Below, one piece after another: positions 54,841 to 62,974 of a stretch of DNA of 64,000 nucleotides. The notes below the pieces were generated by a model. It made no database searches. It saw only the letters and a list, made by a program, of their open reading frames with translations, and was not told where the DNA came from. This stretch comes from an uncultured Eubacteriales bacterium (GTDB lineage: Bacteria > Bacillota > Clostridia > Oscillospirales > Oscillospiraceae): the NCBI GenBank assembly GCA_900544295.1, contig UQUO01000001.1:124001-188000 (forward strand). The letters run 5' to 3'. A program made the translations under genes and the position numbers. The first letter of the stretch is position 1. Each line of letters opens with the position of its first letter.

Positions 54841-54874
54841 ACGCCCGGGGCCGTCAGGAGCGGCCCTCGGGCGT
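54841..54874 (-). terminator. Terminator of the VanY-type peptidase gene
   Basis: ACGCCCG-AG-GGCCG pairs with CGGCC-CC-GGGCGT; seven T residues follow on the minus strand. Confidence 0.9.
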
Positions 54875-54881
54875 CACTCAT

Positions 54882-55682
54882 TCACTTATACAGGGAGACA
54901 AACTGCTCCAGGCAGAGGTTGTTATCCATGATGAACACGGCTGCCTCCTTCCCCACATAGCGGAAGTGCCAGGGCTCGTCCCATCCGGTGATGGAAACTT
55001 TGGAACTGGGATAGCGGAGGATGAACCCGTACTCAGCACAGTTGTCCGCAAGCCAGGTGAGGAACTCCTGGTCCATCCGCGAAGCGTCCATGGTGCTGTA
55101 ATACTTGTCGGTGATATCCACGGCGAGGCCGGTCTGGTGGTCACTGGTACCGGGAGCGGCGACGAGCTTGGCGGCGTCCGCATAATCCTGGGCATCCGGG
55201 TAGTCCGGCCAGCTGAGCTGGCTGGCCTTGCCGTTATAGATGTATTCCTGCGACGAATATGGCCTGTAGGAGGCCATGATATACGGCGAATAGCCCGCCG
55301 CGCGGGCTGCGTCCAGGAAGTCCACGAGGGCGTCCACGGCACGTTCGTCAAAATACTGGGCTGTTTCTTCGACAGCGACTACCTGGGGCGAATATTTGCC
55401 GATGTTGTTGTCGCTGTTGGCGAGCAGGTACTGCCAGGAGTCGATATCTATATCCGGCTTTGTATCCTTGGGGCTGCCGGTCTTTTCAGGGGCGGGATTC
55501 ACGTCATAGTTCGCCTCGGCGGAGGCCTGGGGCGAGGGGGCGGTCTGCGTGAGGCCGGCGTCAATATCCACATCGTCCGGGTAGAGCTTGCCCATCTCCG
55601 TGGAGCGCGAGGAGACGACGATGATCAGAAAAATAAGGAGCACTATAAAGGTAAACGCCATCAGCACGTGCCGAGTTTTCAA
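54882..55682 (-). CDS. D-alanyl-D-alanine carboxypeptidase, VanY/M15B family
   Basis: A 266-residue protein. An N-terminal transmembrane anchor (residues ~8-26) and a Pro/Ser-rich linker precede an M15B peptidase domain. Zinc-site motifs are GTSDHQTGLAVDI and the closing EPWHFRYVG. It trims the terminal D-Ala from peptidoglycan stems outside the membrane. Nothing nearby suggests a vancomycin-resistance cluster, so it is a housekeeping enzyme. Confidence 0.92.
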   Translation of the reverse strand: MKTRHVLMAFTFIVLLIFLIIVVSSRSTEMGKLYPDDVDIDAGLTQTAPSPQASAEANYDVNPAPEKTGSPKDTKPDIDIDSWQYLLANSDNNIGKYSPQVVAVEETAQYFDERAVDALVDFLDAARAAGYSPYIMASYRPYSSQEYIYNGKASQLSWPDYPDAQDYADAAKLVAAPGTSDHQTGLAVDITDKYYSTMDASRMDQEFLTWLADNCAEYGFILRYPSSKVSITGWDEPWHFRYVGKEAAVFIMDNNLCLEQFVSLYK

Positions 55683-55797
55683 GCCGTCTCGCCTCCTCTC
55701 GTTGGTGGATGCCGGGTGGGGGACCCGTCAGATGCATCAGGAATTATACCATTACAGGTGGGGAAAAACAAGTCGTTTGCCGCAGAGCGTCGAAAAA

Positions 55798-55826
55798 CCG
55801 CAGGCCGGACTCCGCCCGGCCTGCGG
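55798..55826 (-). terminator. Terminator of the repeat-protein gene
   Basis: CCGCAGGCCGG and CCGGCCTGCGG pair around a 7-base loop; TTTTTC follows on the minus strand. Confidence 0.88.
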
Positions 55827-55847
55827 TCTGCTGCGCGCCCGGCACGT

Positions 55848-56552
55848 TCAGCCGGGGAAGAAGTCCGAGGGAAAGGAGTTGTCGGGATAGGCGGGCTGGT
55901 CGGTCACAAACTCGTCGCCGTCTATCTCAGGCGGAAGAGTTATATAGGGCCAAAACGGGTCTTCCGTCTCCACCGGCGTCTCCGTCGGCGTGGGCGGCGG
56001 AGTCTCCACAACTTCCTCGCGAAAAATGGCATAGATGGTATGCTCCCCCGTCACGTTCGGGAAAGTGAAGCTGTCCGTCAGCTCCGCCGTGTAGCCGTCC
56101 ACCTTCAGCTCTGAGAGCACGTAGCCCGGGTCGGCGGTTATTGTGAAGGTCACGCTGCCGCCGTCCTCGACCTCGACTATGCCGGAGGGCGAGATGGAGC
56201 CTCCGTTTCCGGCGATGGCGTTCACGGTGTGGATCTCCGGGGCCTCGCTCTCCTCTGGAGGCGTGGGGCTGGGCGTGGGGGTGTTCTCGGCCGGCGGCTC
56301 AGTATTCTCCTGCGGAGCCTGGGTCTCTGCGGCGGGGGCGTCCGTCTCCGACGCGCCCTTGTTGAAGTCGAATACGCCGCCCATGATGCACAGCACCACG
56401 GTCAATATGGCCAGCAGCAGCACCGCTCCGACTATGAATCCCCAGGTCCGGGTCTTGGGCGGGGCCTCGTATTCCTCGCGCCGCGGCGGGCGCGGAGCTT
56501 CCCGCTCCCTTTTGGGGGGCGGGGCGTTGTTTTTCCTGTTGTCCTCTTTCAT
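55848..56552 (-). CDS. Membrane-anchored extracellular protein with one beta-repeat domain
   Basis: A 234-residue protein. The cytoplasmic N terminus (residues ~1-38) is charged and Pro-rich; one transmembrane segment follows (WGFIVGAVLLLAILTVVLCI); then a Pro/Thr/Glu linker, one InlB-B/Big-like repeat (GNGGSISPSGIVEVEDGGSV ... DPGYVLSELKVDG), and a second Pro-rich tail. The same repeat type occurs in the SLH proteins at 60-64 kb. I start at ATG 56552; GTG 56561 is possible. Function unknown; probably an envelope structural role. Confidence 0.75.
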   Translation of the reverse strand: MKEDNRKNNAPPPKREREAPRPPRREEYEAPPKTRTWGFIVGAVLLLAILTVVLCIMGGVFDFNKGASETDAPAAETQAPQENTEPPAENTPTPSPTPPEESEAPEIHTVNAIAGNGGSISPSGIVEVEDGGSVTFTITADPGYVLSELKVDGYTAELTDSFTFPNVTGEHTIYAIFREEVVETPPPTPTETPVETEDPFWPYITLPPEIDGDEFVTDQPAYPDNSFPSDFFPG

Positions 56553-56626
56553 TGTCCTCACCTTTGCGCTCTCGCGCCTTTACAAATCCGCCGGCTGTGG
56601 TAAAATCTTGTCCGGGTGATATTTTT

Positions 56627-57331
56627 ATGAAGAAAGCTCTTGTGACCGGCTCCTCCCGCGGCATAGGCGCGGCGGAGGCCCGGGCGCTGGCCGCAGACGG
56701 CTGGCGCGTCACGATAAACTACCTGAACAGCCGGGAGAGGGCCGAAGCCCTCGCCGCCGAGCTCGGCACCGAGGCGGTACGCGCGGATGTCGCAGAGCCC
56801 GCGCAGGTACGCGCCATGTTCGAGGCCGCCGGACCCTTCGACCTGCTCGTCTGCAACGCGGGCGTTGCCTGGAGCGGTCTGCTGCAGGACATGACGGACG
56901 CCGAATGGCGGCGTCTTTTCGACGTAAACGTAAACGGGATGTTCCACTGCTGCCGCGAGGCGATACCCTACATGGTGGAGCGCAAGCGCGGCTGCATAAT
57001 CTGCACTTCCTCCATCCTCGGCGTGCGCGGCGGCTCCTGCGAGACGGCGTACTCCGCGACGAAGGGGGCGGTCATATCCTTCGTCAAGGGGCTTGCCAAG
57101 GAGCTCGGACCCTCGGGCATCCGCGTGAACGCCGTGGCCCCCGGCGCCATCGACACGGACATGCTCTCCTGCTTCACGGCGGAGGACAAGGCCGCGATGG
57201 CCGAAAACTCCGCCCTCGGCCGCATCGGACGGCCGGAGGACATCTCCCGGGTCGTGGCCTTCCTCGCGAGCGAGGCGGCCTCCTTCGTCACCGGGCAGGT
57301 GCTCGGCGCGGACGGGGGCTTGATTATCTAG
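56627..57331 (+). CDS. Short-chain dehydrogenase/reductase (FabG-like)
   Basis: A 234-residue classical SDR: TGSSRGIGAAEARAL, VCNAGVAW, ICTSSILG and Y-x-x-x-K in AYSATKGAVISF, ending with FVTGQVLGADGG. ATG 56627 starts at the cofactor strand (MKKALVTG). It resembles 3-oxoacyl-ACP reductases, but it stands outside any fatty-acid cluster. Its stop codon overlaps the convergent CsoR-family gene by 4 bases. Confidence 0.9.
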   Translation: MKKALVTGSSRGIGAAEARALAADGWRVTINYLNSRERAEALAAELGTEAVRADVAEPAQVRAMFEAAGPFDLLVCNAGVAWSGLLQDMTDAEWRRLFDVNVNGMFHCCREAIPYMVERKRGCIICTSSILGVRGGSCETAYSATKGAVISFVKGLAKELGPSGIRVNAVAPGAIDTDMLSCFTAEDKAAMAENSALGRIGRPEDISRVVAFLASEAASFVTGQVLGADGGLII

Positions 57332-57654
57332 TTCATAAACTGCTCTATAGCCCGGTTGAGCTGCTCCAGGGCCTCCATGTCCCCGCACTCCACGGCGTCG
57401 GCCAGGCAGTGCTCGACATGGTCCTTCAGTATGACCTTGGCGGTGTTGTTGAGCGCCGAGCGCACGGCGGCCAGCTGGACCAGCACCTCCGTGCAGTCCC
57501 GCCCGTCCTCCACCATCTTGCGCACGGATTCCAGATGGCCGATGGCGCGGGAAAGGCGGTTCACGACGGCCTTGGTCTGCGTATGCTGGTGCTTGTGCTC
57601 ATGGCTGTGCGTATACACCGTCCCGTCCGGGGCTATGTGGCTGTGCTCGCTCAT
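57328..57654 (-). CDS. CsoR/RcnR-family metal-sensing repressor
   Basis: A 108-residue four-helix repressor. The Cu(I)-type ligand set is present: Cys in EDGRDCTEVLVQL and H-x-x-x-C in KDHVEHCLAD. An unusual N-terminal extension is His-rich (THSHEHKHQHTQ). ATG 57654 has GGGAG upstream. No transporter or chaperone gene lies next to it, so its target is elsewhere. Confidence 0.88.
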   Translation of the reverse strand: MSEHSHIAPDGTVYTHSHEHKHQHTQTKAVVNRLSRAIGHLESVRKMVEDGRDCTEVLVQLAAVRSALNNTAKVILKDHVEHCLADAVECGDMEALEQLNRAIEQFMN

Positions 57655-57740
57655 GCTATCAACTCCCAGGCTGATTCTAAAATACGCCCGCCGGTTTGTC
57701 AAGGCGCAAGCCCGGGCGGCACATCAAGGAGGCGAGGGTC

Positions 57741-59573
57741 TTGGACAAGGTCTCGGCGCTTCGCAAATACTTCGGCCTGGATGGATTCCGTCCCGGTCAG
57801 GAGCGGCTCATCGACGACATACTCTCCGGGCGGGACTGCCTCGGCATAATGCCCACCGGCGGGGGAAAGTCGCTGTGCTACCAGCTGCCAGCCCTGCTGC
57901 TGCCGGGCCTGACGCTTGTCGTCTCGCCGCTCATCTCGCTCATGAAGGATCAGGTCGAGGCTCTGCGCGAGGACGGCATCCCCGCCGCCTATCTCAACAG
58001 CAGCCTTGACACGCAGGAGCGGAGGGAGGTCCTGGCCGGTCTGGGCCGGGGCGAGTTCCGCCTGCTGTACATAGCGCCCGAGCGGCTGGACAGCCGCGCC
58101 TTTGCCTCTCTCGCGCAGGAGCTGGAGATCTCCCTCGTCGCCGTGGACGAGGCGCACTGCGTCTCTCAGTGGGGACAGGATTTCAGGCCGAGCTACCTCG
58201 CGATCGAACCCTTCATCGCCTCCCTGCCCCGCCGTCCCGTCGTTGCAGCCTTCACGGCGACGGCGACGCCCGCCGTCCGGGACGACATCCTCCGCCTGCT
58301 GCGGCTGCGGGAGGCGGACGTGCTGGTCACGGGCTTCGACAGGCCGAACCTCTTTCTCGACGTGCGCCGGCCGGCGGACAAGTTCGCCGAGCTGCTCCGT
58401 TTTCTGCGCTCGCGTCCGGACAAGAGCGGCATAGTCTACTGCGCCACGCGCTCGGCGGTGGAACAGGTCTGCGCCAAGCTCAGGGAGGCCGGCTTTCCCG
58501 CCGTGCAGTACCACGCCGGGCTGCCCGACGCCGAGCGCCGCCGCGCGCAGGAGGATTTCCAGTACGACCATGCCGCCGTCATGGTGGCGACAAACGCTTT
58601 CGGCATGGGCATAGACAAGTCCAACGTCTCCTACGTCGTCCACTACAACATGCCGAAGAGCCTCGAAGCCTACTATCAGGAGGCGGGGCGCGCCGGGCGC
58701 GACGGCTCTCCGGCGGACTGCCTGCTGCTCTACTCCCCCTCTGACATTATTACGGCCCGCTTCCTCATAGAACACAGCGGCGAGAACGAGGAGCTCGGAG
58801 CGGACGAGCGCGAGGCCCTGCGCCGCCGCGACATGGATAGGCTGAACAGCATGGTGGAATACTGCCGCACGGGCGGCTGCCTGCGAGGCTGCATCCTCGG
58901 CTATTTCGGCCAGGAGCACCCGGAGAGCTGCGGCGCCTGCGCCAACTGCCGCTCCGGGCTGGCAAAGCAGGACGTGACCGTCCAGGCTCAGATGCTGCTC
59001 TCCTGCGTGAAGCGCGTGAGGAGCCGTCTGGGCTACGGCGTGGGGCGCACGCTCATTATCCAGGTGCTGCGCGGAAGCCGAGAAGCGCGCGTGCTGGAGC
59101 TGGGGCTGGACAAGCTCTCTACTTACGGACTGCTGCGCGGCTCCAGTGCGGAGGGGCTCTACGCCCTCGTGGACCGGCTGGAGGAGCTGGGCTGCCTGCG
59201 CACGGAGCCGAAGCATCACGTACTGGAGCTGACGCCCGAAGCCGGGGACGTGCTCTTCCGCGGGGCGAAAGTGGAGATGTACCTGCGCCGCACCGCGCCG
59301 CGCGCAAAGCCGGCGCGCAAAAAACGCGCCGCCTCCTCCCTGCCCGCCGCCGGCGGCGACATCTACTCGGCCTTGCGCGCCCTGCGTATGCAGATCGCAG
59401 CCGAGGAGGGGGTTCCGCCCTACGTCGTCTTTTCCAACGCCACGCTCGAAGACATGGCCGTGAGGATGCCGAAAGACATGGACGAGTTTCTCCGCGTCTC
59501 AGGCGTGGGAGAGAGAAAGGCGAAAAAATACGGCGAGCGCTTCCTGGCCGCCATTGCAAAATACTACAGATAG
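57741..59573 (+). CDS. recQ: ATP-dependent DNA helicase RecQ
   Basis: A 610-residue helicase. I start at TTG 57741 (DKVSALRKYFG) because AAGGAGG lies eight bases upstream. Motifs: FRPGQERLIDDIL (motif 0), MPTGGGKSLCYQLPAL (I), VDEAHCVSQWG (II), FTATATP (III), AFGMGIDKSNV and QEAGRAGRDG (V, VI). The RQC zinc site includes CGACANC. The C terminus has an HRDC domain (PYVVFSNATLEDMA). It acts 3' to 5' in recombination and repair. Confidence 0.95.
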   Translation: MDKVSALRKYFGLDGFRPGQERLIDDILSGRDCLGIMPTGGGKSLCYQLPALLLPGLTLVVSPLISLMKDQVEALREDGIPAAYLNSSLDTQERREVLAGLGRGEFRLLYIAPERLDSRAFASLAQELEISLVAVDEAHCVSQWGQDFRPSYLAIEPFIASLPRRPVVAAFTATATPAVRDDILRLLRLREADVLVTGFDRPNLFLDVRRPADKFAELLRFLRSRPDKSGIVYCATRSAVEQVCAKLREAGFPAVQYHAGLPDAERRRAQEDFQYDHAAVMVATNAFGMGIDKSNVSYVVHYNMPKSLEAYYQEAGRAGRDGSPADCLLLYSPSDIITARFLIEHSGENEELGADEREALRRRDMDRLNSMVEYCRTGGCLRGCILGYFGQEHPESCGACANCRSGLAKQDVTVQAQMLLSCVKRVRSRLGYGVGRTLIIQVLRGSREARVLELGLDKLSTYGLLRGSSAEGLYALVDRLEELGCLRTEPKHHVLELTPEAGDVLFRGAKVEMYLRRTAPRAKPARKKRAASSLPAAGGDIYSALRALRMQIAAEEGVPPYVVFSNATLEDMAVRMPKDMDEFLRVSGVGERKAKKYGERFLAAIAKYYR

Positions 59574-59580
59574 CTCCGGA

Positions 59581-59605
59581 CCGGGCCTACCGGCCCGGCT
59601 TTTTT
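59581..59605 (+). terminator. Terminator of recQ
   Basis: CCGGGCC-TACC-GGCCCGG followed by CTTTTTT. Confidence 0.9.
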
Positions 59606-59667
59606 GCGCGCTCCGGTCGGCTTTACAGGTTCGTTTAAGGTACGGGGTGTATCGTTATCCCGGGTGA

Positions 59668-60075
59668 TACATAAGCGTCACAGCGGAGGCTGAGACGACC
59701 ATAGACATCGGCGGCGAGACCAGTCTCGACGGCCTGCGCTACGTCTCAATTGGGGACGGGAACGTCTACCTCGTGAGTTCCGATTTGCTGACAAACTTCA
59801 GCTGCGGCCTCTACGACCTCGTTTCAAAAGAGGCTATACCGGACATGTCGGACCTTGTGAGCTTTACCGTCGAAACCGCCTCCGGCACGCTGGACATAGA
59901 ATACCTCGAGGACAGCGGCCTCGCCTACACCGACCGCTACACCTGGTTTTCCCTCGCGGACGGGGAGTACACGGCGCTGGACAATGAGCTTACCGAAGAC
60001 CTCGTATCCCTCGTCACGGGCCTGTCCTGGGGCGAGTGCGTGGACTATGACGCCGTCGAGGCCCTGCTGGCCTGA
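59668..60075 (+). pseudogene. C-terminal remnant of a DUF4340-like gene
   Basis: The frame beginning after an in-frame TGA (59665-59667) reads ISVTAEAETTIDIGGETSLD, then LRYVSIGDGNVYLVSSDLL and LSWGECVDYDAVEALLA. This is the C-terminal part of DUF4340 proteins, which accompany gliding-type ABC transporters. No start or N-terminal domain is found upstream, where recQ ends. A GTG at 59773 could start a 100-residue product, without a ribosome site. Confidence 0.6.
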
Positions 60076-60086
60076 GGTGAAGTAAA

Positions 60087-60121
60087 GCGCCCGCCCCAAA
60101 TCGGGGCGAGCGCCGTTTTTT
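60087..60121 (+). terminator. Terminator after the DUF4340-like remnant
   Basis: GCGC-CCGCCCC pairs with GGGGCG-A-GCGC; GTTTTTT follows. A functional-looking terminator supports the view that a full gene once ended here. Confidence 0.85.
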
Positions 60122-60144
60122 ACTCCTTGCATTTTGCAGATAAA

Positions 60145-60171
60145 AAAGCCCCGGGCCATGCCCGGGGCTTT
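60145..60171 (-). terminator. Terminator of the large SLH protein gene
   Basis: AAAGCCCCGGGC and GCCCGGGGCTTT pair over 12 bp; TTTTTTATC follows on the minus strand. Confidence 0.9.
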
Positions 60172-60178
60172 GGTGTGC

Positions 60179-61951
60179 TTATTTCGCCACGTTCTCCTGG
60201 AAGGTCATGAGGAGCTTGGCGGCGGCGGCGCGGGTGGTCTGACCCTGCGGGTTGAGGTTGGCCCTCTCGTCGCCCTCGAAGAGGCCGGCGCCGCAGGCCC
60301 AGCGCATGGCGGTCAGAGCATAGCTGCTGATCTTGTTGCTGTCAGCGTAGCCAACCAGCGTGGAGTTTGCGCTGGTGCTGTAGCCGCAGTGCTGCGCATA
60401 GCGGTACAGGATGACCGCGAACTGCTCGCGCGTGATGGCCTGGTCGGGGCCGAACATGTTGTTGCCAAGGCCGTCAACGATGCCGTACTTGGAGGCCCAC
60501 AGGACCGCGTAATAGTAGTAGGAGCTGCTGCTCACGTCGGAGAAGCTGGTGCCGGTCACGACGGGCTCGCCCGCGAGACGCCACAGGATGGTCACGAGCA
60601 TGCCGCGGCTGGTAGCGTTGTTGGGAGAGAACATGTACACGCTGGTGCCGTCCATGATGCCCTCGCTGTAGACGTAGTTGACCGCGTCATAGAACCAGTC
60701 GGTGCTCCTCACGTCGGTGAAGGGGTTGGACATGACACGCGGGGTGAACTCCACGTTCACGGTGACGTTGCTGTCGGGCATCGTGAAGTAGTAGCGGTTG
60801 GCGGTGCTGCTCTCGTAGACCTTGATGCTGTCGTTGTACTTGTCCACGACGGTGACGGACTTGACCTTGTAGCCGGTATTCGGGGTGGCGTCTATGTAGA
60901 CGTACTCGTTCCTGATGCCGTAGTAGCTGTTGGTGCCGGCGGGCTCGGCCTCGATGGAGACGCTGCCGTGGCTGCCGCCGTCAACGCTGATGGTGTAGTA
61001 GTCGGAGGTGTAGGTCGGCGCGATGACGACGCTCGAAGCGGGCATGGTGAAGCTGAAGGTGTTCCAGTCGTACTTGTCGCGGGTGACCTGGATGGACTGC
61101 CTGTAGCTGTCGTTCGTGTAAACGGAAACGGACTTGAGGATGTACTGGTAAGCCGGCCTGACGGTGAAGGTGACGGTATCGCCGTAGTTGGCCTTCTCAA
61201 TGCCGTTCTTGATCGAGACGGAGCCGTAATAGCTGTTGGCGCTGGAGACGCTGATGCTGTAAGCGCCGGTCGCCTCGGTGTTGATGGTGAAGTAGGTGTT
61301 GCTGGCGGGCATGGCGAACTGATAGGTGAACTGGGTGCTGTCGTAGGAGTAGTAGCCGTTGGTGATGTTGCCGAGATAATTGCTGTAGGACACGGACTTG
61401 ATCTTGTAGCCGGACTTGGCGTTGACGGTCATGTTCACGATATCACCGGCGTTGGCGCTGCCTATGGAGTAGCCGCTGGCATCGGTGAAGGAAACGCTGA
61501 CGGTGTTGTCGGGGTAATCAATATAGCCAAGCTCGTACATGCCGGTGCCGACTTCAGTGAAGCTGACGGAGATGTCAACGTTGTGCGCGGGCATTCTGAA
61601 CTGGATGGCAGAGGCGTTGCCGTAGTTCGTCCACTCCGTGCCATTCTCGTCCAGTTTGACGAAAACCTGGTTGATCTTATAGCCGTTCGCAGGATAAATC
61701 CAAACCGTCACCCATTCGCCGGCGTTGGCGCGAGTGGGATAATCAACGTCGCCGCCATAGGGATCGAACGTGGCGTTCAGCGAATACAAACCATAGTCAC
61801 CGGTGTTGGGGTCGTAGTTGTCGATCGTGTAGACCGGCCGCCACGGCTCAAGATATGGGGGGAGCTCGACCTGCAGCGCAAAGGCGCCGGTGGGGAGCAG
61901 GGTCGCTGCCATGACGAGGACGAGCAGCAAACTCAACAGTTTTTTCTTCAT
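60179..61951 (-). CDS. Secreted S-layer-homology protein with beta-repeats
   Basis: A 590-residue protein. A signal peptide (MKKKLLSLLLVLVMAATLLP, cleavage near GAFA) is followed by about five InlB-B/Big-like repeats of ~75 residues, each with G-Y-K-I/V-x-S-V and F-x-M-P-x-S/A-x-V words. Three SLH repeats end the chain (NPFTDVRSTDWFYDAVNYVY; SFSDVSSSSYYYYAVLWAS; the last with AMRWACGAGLFEGD). SLH domains bind secondary cell-wall polymers, so the protein is displayed on the surface. It is encoded 24 bases after a smaller relative. Confidence 0.93.
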   Translation of the reverse strand: MKKKLLSLLLVLVMAATLLPTGAFALQVELPPYLEPWRPVYTIDNYDPNTGDYGLYSLNATFDPYGGDVDYPTRANAGEWVTVWIYPANGYKINQVFVKLDENGTEWTNYGNASAIQFRMPAHNVDISVSFTEVGTGMYELGYIDYPDNTVSVSFTDASGYSIGSANAGDIVNMTVNAKSGYKIKSVSYSNYLGNITNGYYSYDSTQFTYQFAMPASNTYFTINTEATGAYSISVSSANSYYGSVSIKNGIEKANYGDTVTFTVRPAYQYILKSVSVYTNDSYRQSIQVTRDKYDWNTFSFTMPASSVVIAPTYTSDYYTISVDGGSHGSVSIEAEPAGTNSYYGIRNEYVYIDATPNTGYKVKSVTVVDKYNDSIKVYESSTANRYYFTMPDSNVTVNVEFTPRVMSNPFTDVRSTDWFYDAVNYVYSEGIMDGTSVYMFSPNNATSRGMLVTILWRLAGEPVVTGTSFSDVSSSSYYYYAVLWASKYGIVDGLGNNMFGPDQAITREQFAVILYRYAQHCGYSTSANSTLVGYADSNKISSYALTAMRWACGAGLFEGDERANLNPQGQTTRAAAAKLLMTFQENVAK

Positions 61952-61975
61952 TTTTTCTCCTCCAAGATAAGTTTT

Positions 61976-62848
61976 TTATTGGCTAACCGTTTGGGTAAAG
62001 CGTACAAGCATTGCGGCGGCCTGGGCGCGGGTGGCCGTACCCTGGGGTTCGAGGCCCGCGGCGCTGCCGCTCAGGATGCCCGCGCCGACTGCCCACTTCA
62101 TGGCGGCCTGCGCCCAGGAGCTGACACTCGCGGCGTCGGCAAAGTCCGTCAGCTCGCCGGAGGCTGAGGTGTCCGCGCCCTTCCAGGTGGCGTAGCGGTA
62201 CAGCACGGCGGCAAGCTGCTCGCGCGTAATGGCCGCGTCGGGCTGGAAACTGCCGTCCTCAAAGCCTTCCACTATTCCGTTCTGAGAGGCCCAGGCTACT
62301 GCGGAGGCATAGTAGGCGGAGGCGCTCACGTCCGTGAAGCCGCCGCCCTCGGCGGCGGGCTCGCCCGCCAGGCGGTAGAGTATCGTGACAAGCATCGCCC
62401 TTGTCGCGGGGGCGCCGGGAGAAAACGTGCGCTCGCCCGTACCGGTCATCAGCCCGGCCTCGTAGGCGTCGAGGACCTCGTCGCAGAACCAGTCCGTCGC
62501 GGCGACGTCGTCAAACGGACCCTCCGCGGGGGTGAAGGTCACGTTTATCGTGACCGCGTCGTCCGGCATGGAGAAATAGTAGACGTAGGCCCCACCCTCG
62601 ACACCGGCAGCATAACACTGGACGGCCAGGCCGGCGGCGGTGCTTATGGCGGGATTTGCGGGCTCATACATCAAGGCGGGCTTTACGTAGAAATAGATGT
62701 TGTCCCCCGCCGCGCCGGAGCTCGTTTGAAGCTCCACACTGCCCATCGCGCTGTCGAAGGTCACGCTGACTTCGTGGGTGCCGGAGGCCAGCGCGGGGAC
62801 GCAAAGCAGCGCCGCGGCGAGCAGGATGCAGAGCACTCTCTTGTTCAT
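61976..62848 (-). CDS. Secreted S-layer-homology protein, short form
   Basis: A 290-residue protein. ATG 62848 has AGGAGGCG upstream. A signal peptide (NKRVLCILLAAALLCVPALA) precedes one beta-repeat (~25-115) and three SLH repeats (GPFDDVAATDWFCDEVLDAY; GGFTDVSASAYYASAVAWAS; AAMKWAVGAGILSG). It probably forms a transcription unit with the larger SLH gene downstream. Confidence 0.92.
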   Translation of the reverse strand: MNKRVLCILLAAALLCVPALASGTHEVSVTFDSAMGSVELQTSSGAAGDNIYFYVKPALMYEPANPAISTAAGLAVQCYAAGVEGGAYVYYFSMPDDAVTINVTFTPAEGPFDDVAATDWFCDEVLDAYEAGLMTGTGERTFSPGAPATRAMLVTILYRLAGEPAAEGGGFTDVSASAYYASAVAWASQNGIVEGFEDGSFQPDAAITREQLAAVLYRYATWKGADTSASGELTDFADAASVSSWAQAAMKWAVGAGILSGSAAGLEPQGTATRAQAAAMLVRFTQTVSQ

Positions 62849-62888
62849 GGTACCGACGCCTCCTGTGGAACGCATACAAGTTTACTAT

Positions 62889-62917
62889 ACAATAACACGT
62901 TCCGCAAAATATTTCAA
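62889..62917 (-). promoter_or_regulatory. Possible promoter of the SLH pair
   Basis: Minus strand TTGAAA (62917-62912) and TATTGT (62894-62889), 17 bases apart, ~40 bases before the start at 62848. Confidence 0.5.
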
Positions 62918-62931
62918 CTGGATAAAAAACC

Positions 62932-62960
62932 GGGCCGGGCGGTTTGGTCCCGCCCGGCCC
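62932..62960 (-). terminator. Terminator of the third SLH gene
   Basis: GGGCCGGGCGG and CCGCCCGGCCC pair over 11 bp; TTTTTT follows on the minus strand (62929-62924). Confidence 0.9.
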
Positions 62961-62974
62961 TTTAAGGCGCTGTG

